The notes beneath the pieces were generated by a model. That model was given only the letters and a program-made list of their open reading frames with translations. It was not told where the DNA came from and ran no database searches. Of a stretch of 64,000 nt of DNA, positions 15,014-23,877 are shown piece by piece. The stretch lies in assembly GCF_018476525.1 (NCBI RefSeq), contig NZ_JAHCST010000032.1, forward strand, positions 29,732 through 93,731. Reading direction: 5' to 3'. Both the position numbers and the translations under genes were made by a program. Position 1 is the stretch's first letter, and the number at the start of each line of letters is the position of its first letter. This stretch comes from Acrocarpospora catenulata (GTDB lineage Bacteria; Actinomycetota; Actinomycetes; Streptosporangiales; Streptosporangiaceae).

Positions 15014-16802
15014 TGCCTGCCCCCGCTCCGAACATCGGGGAGTGCAGCTTCTTCAGCGTGCGGCCCTTGCCGAGGTACATGTGCACCCCGCAGGGCAGGC
15101 ACGGGTCGAAGCTGCGCACCGCGCGCATGATGTCCACGCCCTTGAAGTCGTCCGGGCCGTTCTCCTCGAAGATCGGCATGTCCTGCACCGCGTCCTCGTA
15201 CGGCCCCGGCGTGCCGAACTCGTCACGCGGGCTGGCGTTCCACGGCGTGGGCGGGTACGGGTGGTAGTTGGCGATCTTGCCGTCCCTGATCACCAGGTGG
15301 TGCGAGAGCACCCCGCGCACCGCCTCGTGGAAGCCGCAGCCGATCGCCTCGTCCGGCACGTCGAAGTCCTGGAAGACCTTGGTGTCCCCGCCGCGTACCC
15401 GGGCCAGCGCCTGCTCGATGAAGTACACCGCCATGGCGGCGGCGTAGGCCGTGAAGTACACCCGGGCACGGTTGCGCTCGATCGCGTTGGACCACTGCGG
15501 GATGCGCCACTCCAGCGTGGTCTCCGGCAGGCTCTCCCCCTTCGGCAGCGAGATCCGCACCGCCGAGCCGGTCGCCTTGACGTACGGGGTGTCCACCACG
15601 CCGGCCAGCGCGGTGGTGTACAGCCGGGCGAACGGGCCGCCGCCGGTGTCCAGCGCCAGGTGCTCCCCGGTGCGCTGGTCCAGCCAGCGTGGGCTCATCA
15701 CCCAGCTGTAGTTGCCGTTGAAGTCGCGCCGCTGCGGGGCGGGCAGGGTGGTCTGGTTCCAGGGGTGCCGGATGTCGATCGGGTTGCCGAGCGGGTCGTG
15801 GGTGACGAAGGGCTCCTCCTTCACCCAGTCGTCGTAGTAGGAGCTGCCCAGCAGGATGCGGATGCCCAGGTTGATGTCGACCAGGTTGGTGGTGATCAGC
15901 TTGCCGTCCACGACGACGCCCGGGGTGACGTACATCGCCTTGCCCCACTCGTTCATCGTCTCGTAGCGGTAGTCCACTACCTCGGGGTCCTGGAAGGCTC
16001 CCCAGCAGCCCAGCAGCACGCGGCGGCGGCCGACCTCCTCGTATCCGGGCAGGGCCTCGTAGAAGAAGTCGAAGACGTCGTCGTTGAGCGCGACGGCCTT
16101 CTTGAAGAAGTCCACGATGCCGAGCAGCCGGGACAGGTAGTCGGTGAACACCGTCGGCCCCGGCATCGTGCCGACCCCGCCAGGGTAGATGGTCGACGGG
16201 TGCACGTGCCTGCCCTCCATCAGGCAGAACATCTCCCTGGTGGTGCGGCTGACCTTCAGCGCCTCCTTGTAGATGTCGCCCTCGAAGGGGTTGAACGCCT
16301 CCATGATGTCGGCGATGGTGCGTTTGCCGTGGATGGCGGCGTTGGGCGCCTCGGTGTTCCTGGCCCGTTTGAGCAGGCCGGGGTTGGTGTCCCTGACCAT
16401 CGCCTCGCAGAAGTCGACGAAGACGAGATTGTCCTGGAAGAGGGTGTGGTCGAACATGTACTCGGCGGCCTCGCCGAGATTGATGATCCAATCCGCCAGT
16501 TTGGGGCTCTTGATGCCGTACGCCATGTTCTGGGCGTACACCGAGCAGGTGGTGTGGTTGTCCCCGCAGATGCCGCAGATCCGGCTGGTGATGAATCCGG
16601 CGTCCCGCGGGTCCTTGCCCCTCATGAACACCGAATAGCCGCGGAACAGCGAGGACGTGCTGTGGCACTCCACGACCCGCCGGTTGGCGAAGTCGATCTT
16701 CGTGTAGATGCCGAGGTTGCCGATGATCCGGGTGATCGGATCCCACGACATCTCGACCAGGCGCGCGGCCTCCTCGACGCCTTCCTGCTCCTCTATGGCC
16801 AT
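15006..16802 (-). CDS. hhyL: [NiFe]-hydrogenase large subunit, group 1h
   Basis: A 598-residue catalytic subunit carrying the NiFe(CN)2CO site. The L1 motif is SRICGICGDNHTTC (C76, C79) and the L2 motif is DPCLPCGVH (C568, C571, H574), giving the four cysteine ligands. A 24-residue tail after H574 would be the peptide removed by the dedicated endopeptidase after metal insertion. L1/L2 spelling, length and the accompanying small subunit fit the high-affinity, oxygen-tolerant group 1h (former group 5) enzymes that let actinobacteria oxidise atmospheric H2. ATG 16802 starts after a small gap (34 bases) from hhyS. No export signal, as is usual for a large subunit. Confidence 0.95.
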   Translation of the reverse strand: MAIEEQEGVEEAARLVEMSWDPITRIIGNLGIYTKIDFANRRVVECHSTSSLFRGYSVFMRGKDPRDAGFITSRICGICGDNHTTCSVYAQNMAYGIKSPKLADWIINLGEAAEYMFDHTLFQDNLVFVDFCEAMVRDTNPGLLKRARNTEAPNAAIHGKRTIADIMEAFNPFEGDIYKEALKVSRTTREMFCLMEGRHVHPSTIYPGGVGTMPGPTVFTDYLSRLLGIVDFFKKAVALNDDVFDFFYEALPGYEEVGRRRVLLGCWGAFQDPEVVDYRYETMNEWGKAMYVTPGVVVDGKLITTNLVDINLGIRILLGSSYYDDWVKEEPFVTHDPLGNPIDIRHPWNQTTLPAPQRRDFNGNYSWVMSPRWLDQRTGEHLALDTGGGPFARLYTTALAGVVDTPYVKATGSAVRISLPKGESLPETTLEWRIPQWSNAIERNRARVYFTAYAAAMAVYFIEQALARVRGGDTKVFQDFDVPDEAIGCGFHEAVRGVLSHHLVIRDGKIANYHPYPPTPWNASPRDEFGTPGPYEDAVQDMPIFEENGPDDFKGVDIMRAVRSFDPCLPCGVHMYLGKGRTLKKLHSPMFGAGAGNV

Positions 16803-16836
16803 CCCCCGAACTCCTTCTCTCGCTGCGAGGACTGCG

Positions 16837-17873
<1,037 letters not shown>

Positions 17874-17877
<4 letters not shown>

Positions 17878-18278
17878 CGCGTACCTCCGTATTGCTCGGC
17901 CGGGGCATCGTCGAATCTGTCGCGCTCGTCGAAGGTGATCGACTCCACTTCGACCTCACCGCCGCCCGTCACCTCGATGTCCACACCGCCGCAGCGGGGA
18001 CAGGCGACCAGCATCGTCGCGTCCGCGGCGCCGCCCCGGTTGCCGCAGTCCCGGCACCGGATGGACAGCTCGTCGGCGACGACCTCGACCTCGATCTCGG
18101 CGTCCTGGGCGGGTGTCCCGGCGGCGGCCACCCGGAAACCCTGGTCGATGAGGGCGGGATCGACCTCGTGCCCGCCCAGGTGCCCGCCCACGCGGACGCG
18201 GGCCGACCTCACGCGCCGGCCCTCGGCCCGGTTCAGGACCGCCTGGACGATCGCGTCGCACATCCCCATCTCATGCAT
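17874..18278 (-). CDS. hypA: Hydrogenase nickel incorporation protein HypA
   Basis: A 134-residue nickel metallochaperone. The ATG at 18276-18278 is chosen so that the protein starts MHEMGMC, giving the conserved Met-His-Glu nickel site (H2, E3); a GTG two codons earlier would extend it. The zinc site is two CxxC motifs (C75/C78 and C93/C96). A C-terminal acidic extension after the domain is longer than usual. No hypB is seen in the window, so the GTPase partner must be elsewhere or absent. It overlaps the protease gene by 8 bases and hhyS by 4. Confidence 0.92.
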
Positions 18279-18798
18279 CAGCACACTCCGCGTCGATTTG
18301 TTGGATCCCCTGCGCGGCGAAGTCCGCCGCCTCCCTGGCCAGCTCCGTCACCAGCCGGACCGCCTCACCGACGGCGGCGGCCACGGGAGCGGACAGGCCC
18401 ATGACTTCGTCGATCACCCCGGGGTGGCAGCCCACGACCAGCACCCGCTCGACCTCGCCGCCCAGCGCGCGGAGCAGGTCGAGCACGGCCTGTGGATGCA
18501 TGCCGTGCCCGTTCACCGGGGCGGGCCCCGGCAGGTCCTCGCCGTCGAGGCTCATGTCCACCTCGATCACGGCCAGGGTGCCCGGGGGGCCTTCGATCGG
18601 GACGGCGTCGACCATGATCAAGGTGTGGTGGCGGCCCTCGAGCAGCTCGTACGCCAGGTGCACGCCGCGGATGCCGTAATCGGCGACATCGACGGTAGGG
18701 GGGAGGGTGCTTCTGTCCATTCTTCTGGCGACTTCGACACCGAAACCGTCATCGCCCAGGAAGACGTTGCCGATCCCCGCCACAAGCACCCGTTTCAT
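18271..18798 (-). CDS. Hydrogenase maturation endopeptidase (HyaD/HybD type)
   Basis: A 175-residue protease that removes the large-subunit tail after nickel insertion. The start ATG 18796-18798 gives MKRVLVAGIGNVFLGDDGFG, with the family Glu/Asp metal-binding residues in GDDGFGVEVARR, then VADYGIRGVHLAYELLEG and the active-site His segment NGHGMHPQAV. Length is standard. It overlaps the preceding 459-residue gene by four bases (ATGA) and hypA by eight. A longer open frame upstream is a shadow. Confidence 0.93.
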   Translation of the reverse strand: MKRVLVAGIGNVFLGDDGFGVEVARRMDRSTLPPTVDVADYGIRGVHLAYELLEGRHHTLIMVDAVPIEGPPGTLAVIEVDMSLDGEDLPGPAPVNGHGMHPQAVLDLLRALGGEVERVLVVGCHPGVIDEVMGLSAPVAAAVGEAVRLVTELAREAADFAAQGIQQIDAECADA

Positions 18799-20174
18799 TC
18801 CTGGTCCCCTTCGGTCTCGTCGTTCCCGGGCAGGGGTTCCACCTCGTCCGGTGCGAAGTAGCGGAATCGTCCGTACCACTGGTTCAGGTCGGCTCCCGGG
18901 TCGTCCTCCAAGGTCACGGCCAGGTGGTAGGCGCCGTCGACGTCGAGCAGCACCGCCTCGACCCGGGCCGTCCTGCCGTCGAGGAACATGTCCTGGGGGT
19001 CGCTGCCCCGTAGCCGGGGGCGGAGCCGTACCCTGCTGCCCCGGCGCAGCGGCTTCCCGCTGACCACGATGCTGTTGTGCTCTGGAGCGACGGCCGCGTC
19101 CGCCTCGGGACTCCACCACGCCGGTGCGGTCAGCGTGGCTGGTTGCACCGTGCGTGCGACGCCGTGCAGGCGGGTGAGCACCTCCGGCGGCATCGTCTCG
19201 ACTCGGTCGAGGATCGCGGCGGCACGCTGGTCGGTCGCCCGGGCCTCCCGTTTCTCGGCGTCGGTGAGGGTCAGCGTGCGCAGGGACAGGATCTCGTCGA
19301 TCTCGGCCGCGTCGTGCAGGTCGCCCGGGCTCTCCGGAGCTACCTGCGGGTGGTCGTAGAGCAGGATCGGGGAGGAGAGCACCACCTCACCCGCCAGTAC
19401 CGGGAAGGTGCGCACGTTCGAGCAGTCGCGGGCGGCCGCCTCCGCCCAGTCGGGCGGCTCCAGGAGCGAGACGAAGCAGCCGTCCGGTACGGCCAGCAGC
19501 AGGTGGGACGCGATCAGCGCGTGCCGTAGCGCCTCGTCCCGCGTCGTGTCGGCTTGCTTACCTAGGTTTTCGACTCGTACGCGAAGTCTGACCAGAGACG
19601 GGGCATCACAGATGACCGCCGAAATGACGAGGGAGGCTTTCAGCGGCCACCCTTTCCGTCGAATCCGGCCTTCCGTGAACGACTCCATCTCCTCGGAGCC
19701 GGCGATCTGTATGTCGAATCGGCGTTCCCCTTCGAGGAGTTCGCCAATGGAGACCTGGAAATCGAATTCCTTGGGGACCGCCTCATCGAAGCCCAGCAGC
19801 ATCCGGTCGCCCGCCTCGACCTGGTCGACCTCGCGGTGGGTTCCGTCAGGGAGGCGTTTCTCCACCGTCCGGCGGCGGAGCCGCAGGAACCGGAGACGGC
19901 AGTGGACCGTGGCGTCCGTCCCGGCCTTGACCAGGCATTCGGTCTGCTGCCACCACGACTCGGCCGAGCCCGCCACACCCGTGCCCACCAGTTCGTCCAG
20001 CCTCTGCGCCTTCGCCCAAGGCTCCGGCAGCAGGACCCCGAACTGCCACCGAACCCGGTTCTTGACCGAGGAACGGCGGTACGGATACAGCAGATAGCCC
20101 TCGTACAGAATCGCATCGGCGACCGCCTGGGCAGCCGGAAATCCGGGGACCGCGTCGATCCTTTTCGCGGCCAC
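18795..20174 (-). CDS. Group 1h hydrogenase-associated protein of unknown function
   Basis: First gene of the minus-strand hydrogenase operon, 459 residues. The start is placed at GTG 20172-20174 (VAAKRIDAVPG), preceded by GAAAGGGGC; an ATG at 20312 would add 46 unconstrained residues. No transmembrane segment or cysteine cluster. The N-terminal half contains an alpha/beta region with EGYLLYPYRRSSVKNR; the middle has a beta-rich part (KASLVISAVICDAPSLVRLR) and the end an acidic tail (DEVEPLPGNDETEGDQE). The tight four-base overlap with the endopeptidase gene ties it to maturation or regulation of the hydrogenase. I do not recognise a fold; similar proteins should occur in the corresponding place in other actinobacterial hhy clusters. 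Confidence 0.75.
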   Translation of the reverse strand: MAAKRIDAVPGFPAAQAVADAILYEGYLLYPYRRSSVKNRVRWQFGVLLPEPWAKAQRLDELVGTGVAGSAESWWQQTECLVKAGTDATVHCRLRFLRLRRRTVEKRLPDGTHREVDQVEAGDRMLLGFDEAVPKEFDFQVSIGELLEGERRFDIQIAGSEEMESFTEGRIRRKGWPLKASLVISAVICDAPSLVRLRVRVENLGKQADTTRDEALRHALIASHLLLAVPDGCFVSLLEPPDWAEAAARDCSNVRTFPVLAGEVVLSSPILLYDHPQVAPESPGDLHDAAEIDEILSLRTLTLTDAEKREARATDQRAAAILDRVETMPPEVLTRLHGVARTVQPATLTAPAWWSPEADAAVAPEHNSIVVSGKPLRRGSRVRLRPRLRGSDPQDMFLDGRTARVEAVLLDVDGAYHLAVTLEDDPGADLNQWYGRFRYFAPDEVEPLPGNDETEGDQE

Positions 20175-20194
20175 GCTCGCCCCTTTCTTCCGCT

Positions 20195-20220
20195 CCTGTA
20201 CAGGCTTAGGTGATACCTGT
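20195..20220. promoter_or_regulatory. Palindrome and dyad upstream of the hydrogenase operon
   Basis: A perfect 10-bp palindrome CCTGTACAGG sits at 20195-20204, 20 bases upstream of the first hydrogenase-operon start. Its right half (ACAGG, 20200-20204) is also complementary to CCTGT at 20216-20220, giving a second dyad with an 11-base centre. This is a candidate operator for the hydrogenase operon; the regulator is not in view. Confidence 0.4.
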
Positions 20221-20339
20221 CCATAGGCCGCTATACGCCAGGTGCCTGCGCAAGAGAGCGCAAAAAAAGGATTCGGGAGACGGCCGATCTGGACGGCTGC
20301 AAACATCCCCAATGGCCATGCGTCACCATGAAAGGTGTG

Positions 20340-20719
20340 ACGCCGAAGGGCCTCCTACGGACCCTGCCGGCCTGGCCGCCTTCGTCATCGCCCGCCCGAC
20401 CGACGAGGAGGCCACGACCGAACACCAACGGCTACTGGAACTGTCCACCCTCGACGACCGGTCCGCGCTGGCCGCCGGGGTGGACCCAAAGGCCGCCATG
20501 TTCAAGGTCAACCAGAACGTCCCCCGGGTGGGCACCAACGGCGGCACCGCCGCCGGCCTGGTCGGCTCCTACGACACCGTCGCCCGGCGGCTCAGGGCCT
20601 TCGCCGACGCCGGGGTGGAGCTGTTCATGCTCCAGTTCCAGCCGCTGGAGGCCGAACTAGACCGTTTCGCCACCGAAGTCCTGCCCAGAGTCCGGCTCCT
20701 GGAGCCCGTACGCGGCTGA
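20340..20719 (+). pseudogene. Truncated LLM-class flavin monooxygenase (C-terminal remnant)
   Basis: Only the last quarter of a luciferase-like monooxygenase is present. From about 20360 the frame reads PAGLAAFVIARPTDEEA and then GLVGSYDTVARRLRAFADAG followed by a FMLQFQPLEAEL segment, which matches the C-terminal barrel part of SsuD/dimethylsulfone monooxygenase-type enzymes. The TIM-barrel N terminus with the flavin site is absent; upstream is the hydrogenase promoter region. It sits 30 bases before the DszB-like gene and in the same direction, so an intact version would have been its operon partner in sulfonate or sulfone desulfurisation. I read it as a deletion remnant, not a functional gene. 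Confidence 0.75.
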
Positions 20720-20749
20720 AGGCCGAATCACACCACGAAGAGGAACAGC

Positions 20750-21814
20750 ATGACCATCTCCCCGCCGGCCCCCACCGACGTCACCCGCCTCTGGTACACC
20801 CGCTGCCCCGTCCCCACCGCCTCCAGCATCGCGATCAGCCGGGGCCTGCTCGCCGCCGAGTTCGCCCCCGACGGCATCGAGGTCTCCTCGCTGCTCGAAT
20901 CGGCGGACTCCGCCGTACGGGAGTCGCACTTCGACCACACCAGGGCCGACTCCTTCCGGCAGGGCGGCAACATCCCGCCCATCTGGTCCCGGTCCAAAGG
21001 CCGTGACCTCCGGCTGATCGGCCTGTCCTGGGCGGAGCAATACCAGGCGATCCTCGCCCTGCCCGAGTCCGGCATCACCGGCCCCGAGGACCTGCGCGGC
21101 CGGCGGCTCGCGCTGCCGCACCGGGTCAACGACCAGATCGACTTCACCAGGGCGACCGCGCTGCGCGGCTACCACACCGCGCTGGCGCTCGCCGGACTGG
21201 CCGAGGACGAGGTGAAGTTCGTCGACATCGCCGTGCCGGAGACGTTCCTGGGCCAGGCGGGATCCCCCACCGGGTCGCTCTTCGGCGCGCGCAACCAGCG
21301 CACCCTGAACCGCGCCGAGATCATCGCCCTGCTCCGCGGCGAGGTGGACGCCGTCTACCTGTCCGGCTCGCGCGGCGCCGACTTCGAGGCGTTCCTCGGT
21401 GCGGTACGGGTGGTGGACATCGCGGCACTGCCGGACCGCGCGCAGCGCGTCAACAACATCACCCCCGCCACGCTCACGGTCAGCGGCGGCCTGCTCGACC
21501 AGCGCCCCGACCTGGTCGCCCGGTACGTGGCCAGCACGCTGCGCGCCGCCCGCTGGGCCGAGGAACACGCCGACGAGACGCGGCGCATCATCGCCGCCGA
21601 GGTCGGCTCGGCCGAGGAGTGGGTGGACCACGGCCACCCCCTGGACCTGCACTCCCGGCTCACCCCGTCCCTCGACGAGGACCTGATCGCCGCGGTCGAG
21701 TCCCAGAAGGACTTCCTGCTCAGGAACGGGTTCATCACCACCGACTTCGACGTGCGGGAGTGGATCGACCCCGAGCCGCTGCGCCGCGCCCAAGAACTGA
21801 TCGAAAACGACTGA
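20750..21814 (+). CDS. DszB-like desulfinase / SBP-fold sulfur protein
   Basis: A 354-residue protein with a periplasmic-binding-protein-type fold but no signal peptide. Three features match the catalytic set of DszB (2'-hydroxybiphenyl-2-sulfinate desulfinase): RCPVP with C19, ESHFDH with H60, and SFRQGGNIPP with R70 followed by the Gly-Gly loop. The rest of the chain (for example LRGEVDAVYLSGSRGADF) fits the SsuA/NrtT-like binding fold from which DszB derives. I therefore call it a DszB-like C-S bond-cleaving enzyme or a close relative annotated as an ABC substrate-binding protein; the substrate is unknown. Ribosome site GAGGA lies 12 bases before ATG 20750. It is ten bases before the frameshifted binding lipoprotein and just after a truncated LLM monooxygenase, consistent with organosulfur use. 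Confidence 0.75.
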   Translation: MTISPPAPTDVTRLWYTRCPVPTASSIAISRGLLAAEFAPDGIEVSSLLESADSAVRESHFDHTRADSFRQGGNIPPIWSRSKGRDLRLIGLSWAEQYQAILALPESGITGPEDLRGRRLALPHRVNDQIDFTRATALRGYHTALALAGLAEDEVKFVDIAVPETFLGQAGSPTGSLFGARNQRTLNRAEIIALLRGEVDAVYLSGSRGADFEAFLGAVRVVDIAALPDRAQRVNNITPATLTVSGGLLDQRPDLVARYVASTLRAARWAEEHADETRRIIAAEVGSAEEWVDHGHPLDLHSRLTPSLDEDLIAAVESQKDFLLRNGFITTDFDVREWIDPEPLRRAQELIEND

Positions 21815-21823
21815 GGTTCCACC

Positions 21824-22836
21824 ATGTCTTCCCGAGTTCTCCGCAGACCCCTGATCACCCTCCTGACCGCCGTCCTGCTCGCCTCGGTCGCCGCCTGCGG
21901 AGGCGGGTCCGGTGCCGCGGACGCGCCCGCCAAGGCCGACCTGTCCAAAGGACTCGACCCGGCCAACCCGATCACCGTGACCGTCGGCGTGCCCCGCAAC
22001 TTCGGGTACCTCAGCACCCTGTGGGCGCGTGACACGCAGGTGCCCGGCGTGCGCATCGAGTACAAGTACTTCCCGGTCTTCTCCGACATGCTGGCCGCGC
22101 TCAACGCCGGCCAGATCGACCTCACCGAAGTGGGCGACGTCGGCGCGATCAGCTCGTACGCCAACGGCGGCCAGGTGGTGGCCGTGGCGACCACCGAGCC
22201 GAACCCGCACAACCCCTCCTGGTGCCCAAGGACAGCCCGGCCAAGTCGTTCGCCGACCTGAAGGGCAAGAAGATCATCTTCTTGAAGACCACCAACACCT
22301 ACACCCAGTTCCTCAAGCAGGTGGCGGAGGCGGGTCTGAAGGAATCCGACTTCACGATCGTCCAGATCGCCGGGCCCGACGCCAACAAGGCCTTCGAAAC
22401 CGACCAGGTCGACGCGTACTACACCATCGACCCCAACATGGCCGACGTCCAGAACCGCAGCGGCGCCCGGCTGCTGCTCGACGGCGAGGGCTACCAGAAC
22501 AACTACTACGTCTACACCGCCACCAAGAAGGCCGTGGCCGAGAAGGCCGCCGCCATCGGCGCCGTCATCGGCGAGGTCGCCAAGACCATCCCCTGGATCC
22601 ACGCCAACCCCGACGAACAGGCCAGACTGCTCTCTCCCAAACTCGGCTTCTCCGAAGCCGCCATCAAGACCGGCTACGCCCGCGGCTCGACCAAGCTCAT
22701 CCCGCAGGACGCCGAGTTCCTCAAGCAGGAACAGTCCCAGGTCCCCACCTTCGTCAAGGCCGGCCTCCTCCCACGCGAGGTCGACCTCACCCCTCTGTTC
22801 ATCCCCGACTTCAACGCCTTCATCAACCCAACCTGA
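21824..22836 (+). pseudogene. ABC-type sulfonate/aliphatic-sulfur substrate-binding lipoprotein, frameshifted
   Basis: The N-terminal part (21824 to about 22215) starts with a lipoprotein signal (LLTAVLLASVAACGG, lipobox cysteine C25) and the SsuA-like lobe (ITVTVGVPRNFGYLSTLWA, IDLTEVGDVGAISSYANGG). The frame then changes: from about 22218 the protein continues in the next frame as LLVPKDSPAKSFADLKGKK and ends with a normal C terminus at 22836. One missing base at the CCCC run near 22210 would restore a single protein of about 337 residues. Either the gene is inactivated or the base call is wrong. Together with the preceding DszB-like gene it forms a sulfur-uptake unit; no permease or ATPase is present in the window. 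Confidence 0.85.
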
Positions 22837-22843
22837 GCGCCTC

Positions 22844-22870
22844 GCCCCGGCCGGTACGACCGGCCGGGGC
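22844..22870 (+). terminator. Strong GC hairpin after the substrate-binding gene
   Basis: A perfect 12-bp stem (22844-22855 with 22859-22870, core CCCCGGCCGGT) with a three-base loop begins eight bases after the stop of the frameshifted binding-protein gene. There is no long T tract, only CACTTCTACC after it, as is usual for actinomycete terminators. Confidence 0.75.
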
Positions 22871-22895
22871 GCACTTCTACCTATATTCAGCAGTC

Positions 22896-23288
22896 ATGCG
22901 AATTGACCTGGTCACCATCGTCGTTGACGACTACGACGCGGCAATCGAATTCTTCGTCGACGCTCTCGGCTTCGATCTGGCTGAGGACTCACCGTCGTTG
23001 ACGAACGACGGTCGTCCCAAACGGTGGGTTGTCGTCCGGCCGCCTGGTGCCGAAACGGGCATCCTGCTCGCTCGTGCGGACGGGGAGCATCAATCCACCG
23101 TCGTCGGGAACCAGGTCGCCGGGCGGGTGGGGTTCTTCCTCCAGGTGGGCGACTTCGACGCCGCCCACAGACGAATGGTGGCTGCCGGTGTTGAGTTCGT
23201 GACCTCACCGCGTACGGAGCCGTACGGGCAGGTCGCCGTGTTCCTGGACATTGCCGGCAACCGCTGGGACCTGCTTGGACCGGCCTGA
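22896..23288 (+). CDS. VOC (glyoxalase/bleomycin-resistance) family protein
   Basis: A 130-residue protein with two beta-alpha-beta-beta-beta modules of the vicinal-oxygen-chelate fold: first module MRIDLVTIVVDDYDAAIEFF and second VGFFLQVGDFDAAHRRMVAAG, ending in VAVFLDIAGNRWDLLGP. Metal-ligand positions are not fully canonical (no His in the first strand), so it may be a binding or lyase-type protein rather than a glyoxalase I. The start at ATG 22896 lies just past the terminator hairpin, implying its own promoter within 22871-22895 (TATATTCAG is AT-rich). Substrate unknown. Confidence 0.82.
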   Translation: MRIDLVTIVVDDYDAAIEFFVDALGFDLAEDSPSLTNDGRPKRWVVVRPPGAETGILLARADGEHQSTVVGNQVAGRVGFFLQVGDFDAAHRRMVAAGVEFVTSPRTEPYGQVAVFLDIAGNRWDLLGPA

Positions 23289-23296
23289 GCAATAAA

Positions 23297-23396
23297 TCAA
23301 GCACTTGCTTGACAAGGATGCTGGGACTATCGTCGCGACGGAAGGTAGGCACGCGCGACACCTGGGCCTGTCGCGCGGTTCGCACGAGCGCTCGTG
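23297..23396. promoter_or_regulatory. Three dyads upstream of the SnoaL-like/LLM operon
   Basis: In the 118-base gap before the SnoaL-like gene are three inverted repeats: TCAAGCACTTGCTTGA at 23297-23312 (7-bp arms, 2-base centre, TetR-operator-like, overlapping a TTGACA hexamer), a 9-bp stem CGCGCGACA/TGTCGCGCG at 23352-23377, and a perfect 14-bp palindrome CACGAGCGCTCGTG at 23383-23396 just before the ribosome site. The first and third look like protein-binding operators, the second like an RNA hairpin. Function is inference. Confidence 0.5.
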
Positions 23397-23406
23397 AGGG
23401 GGCCAT

Positions 23407-23877
23407 ATGACGTCCGACGCCCTTGTCCAGCGGCTCGCGGAGCTTGAGGCGGTCCGGGACATCGAGGCTCTCGCCGCCCGCTACCACTCGCTCTGCGACG
23501 GCGGATGGTCGGGCCCCAGCCACGAGGACCTCGACGGACTCGTCGCCCTGTGGGTACCCGACGGCGTCTACAGCATCAACGCCGCGAGGCCGCCATGTCA
23601 GGGCCATGAGGAGATCCGAGCCCAGTTCTTGCGCCTCCGGACGTCCATGCCCTGGATCTTCCACACGTTCATGAACACCGAGATCCAGGTCCACGGCGAC
23701 ACCGCCGACGGACGGTTCAAGGGAGTCGCCTACTACCGCCGTGACGCCGGCAGCCACATCGTGATCGGCACCTACGTCGGCCGCTTCCGCAGGACACCGG
23801 AAGGCTGGCGCTTCGTGTCCTGGATCGCCGACCTGGCGCATGGATCGGTGCTCTCTCCCGAGGAGGGAAACGCATGA
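23407..23877 (+). CDS. SnoaL-like / NTF2-fold protein
   Basis: A 156-residue protein of the nuclear-transport-factor-2 fold group (SnoaL-like, scytalone-dehydratase-like). Segments: LEAVRDIEALAARYHSLCDG (first helix), LVALWVPDGVY, PWIFHTFMNTEIQV (histidine in the pocket), and GTYVGRFRRTPEGWRFVSWI (final strands). Such proteins isomerise, dehydrate or bind small hydrophobic molecules; the substrate is unknown. A GAGGGG ribosome site lies five bases before ATG 23407. Its stop overlaps the start of the next gene (ATGA), so it works with an F420-type oxidoreductase. Confidence 0.82.
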   Translation: MTSDALVQRLAELEAVRDIEALAARYHSLCDGGWSGPSHEDLDGLVALWVPDGVYSINAARPPCQGHEEIRAQFLRLRTSMPWIFHTFMNTEIQVHGDTADGRFKGVAYYRRDAGSHIVIGTYVGRFRRTPEGWRFVSWIADLAHGSVLSPEEGNA

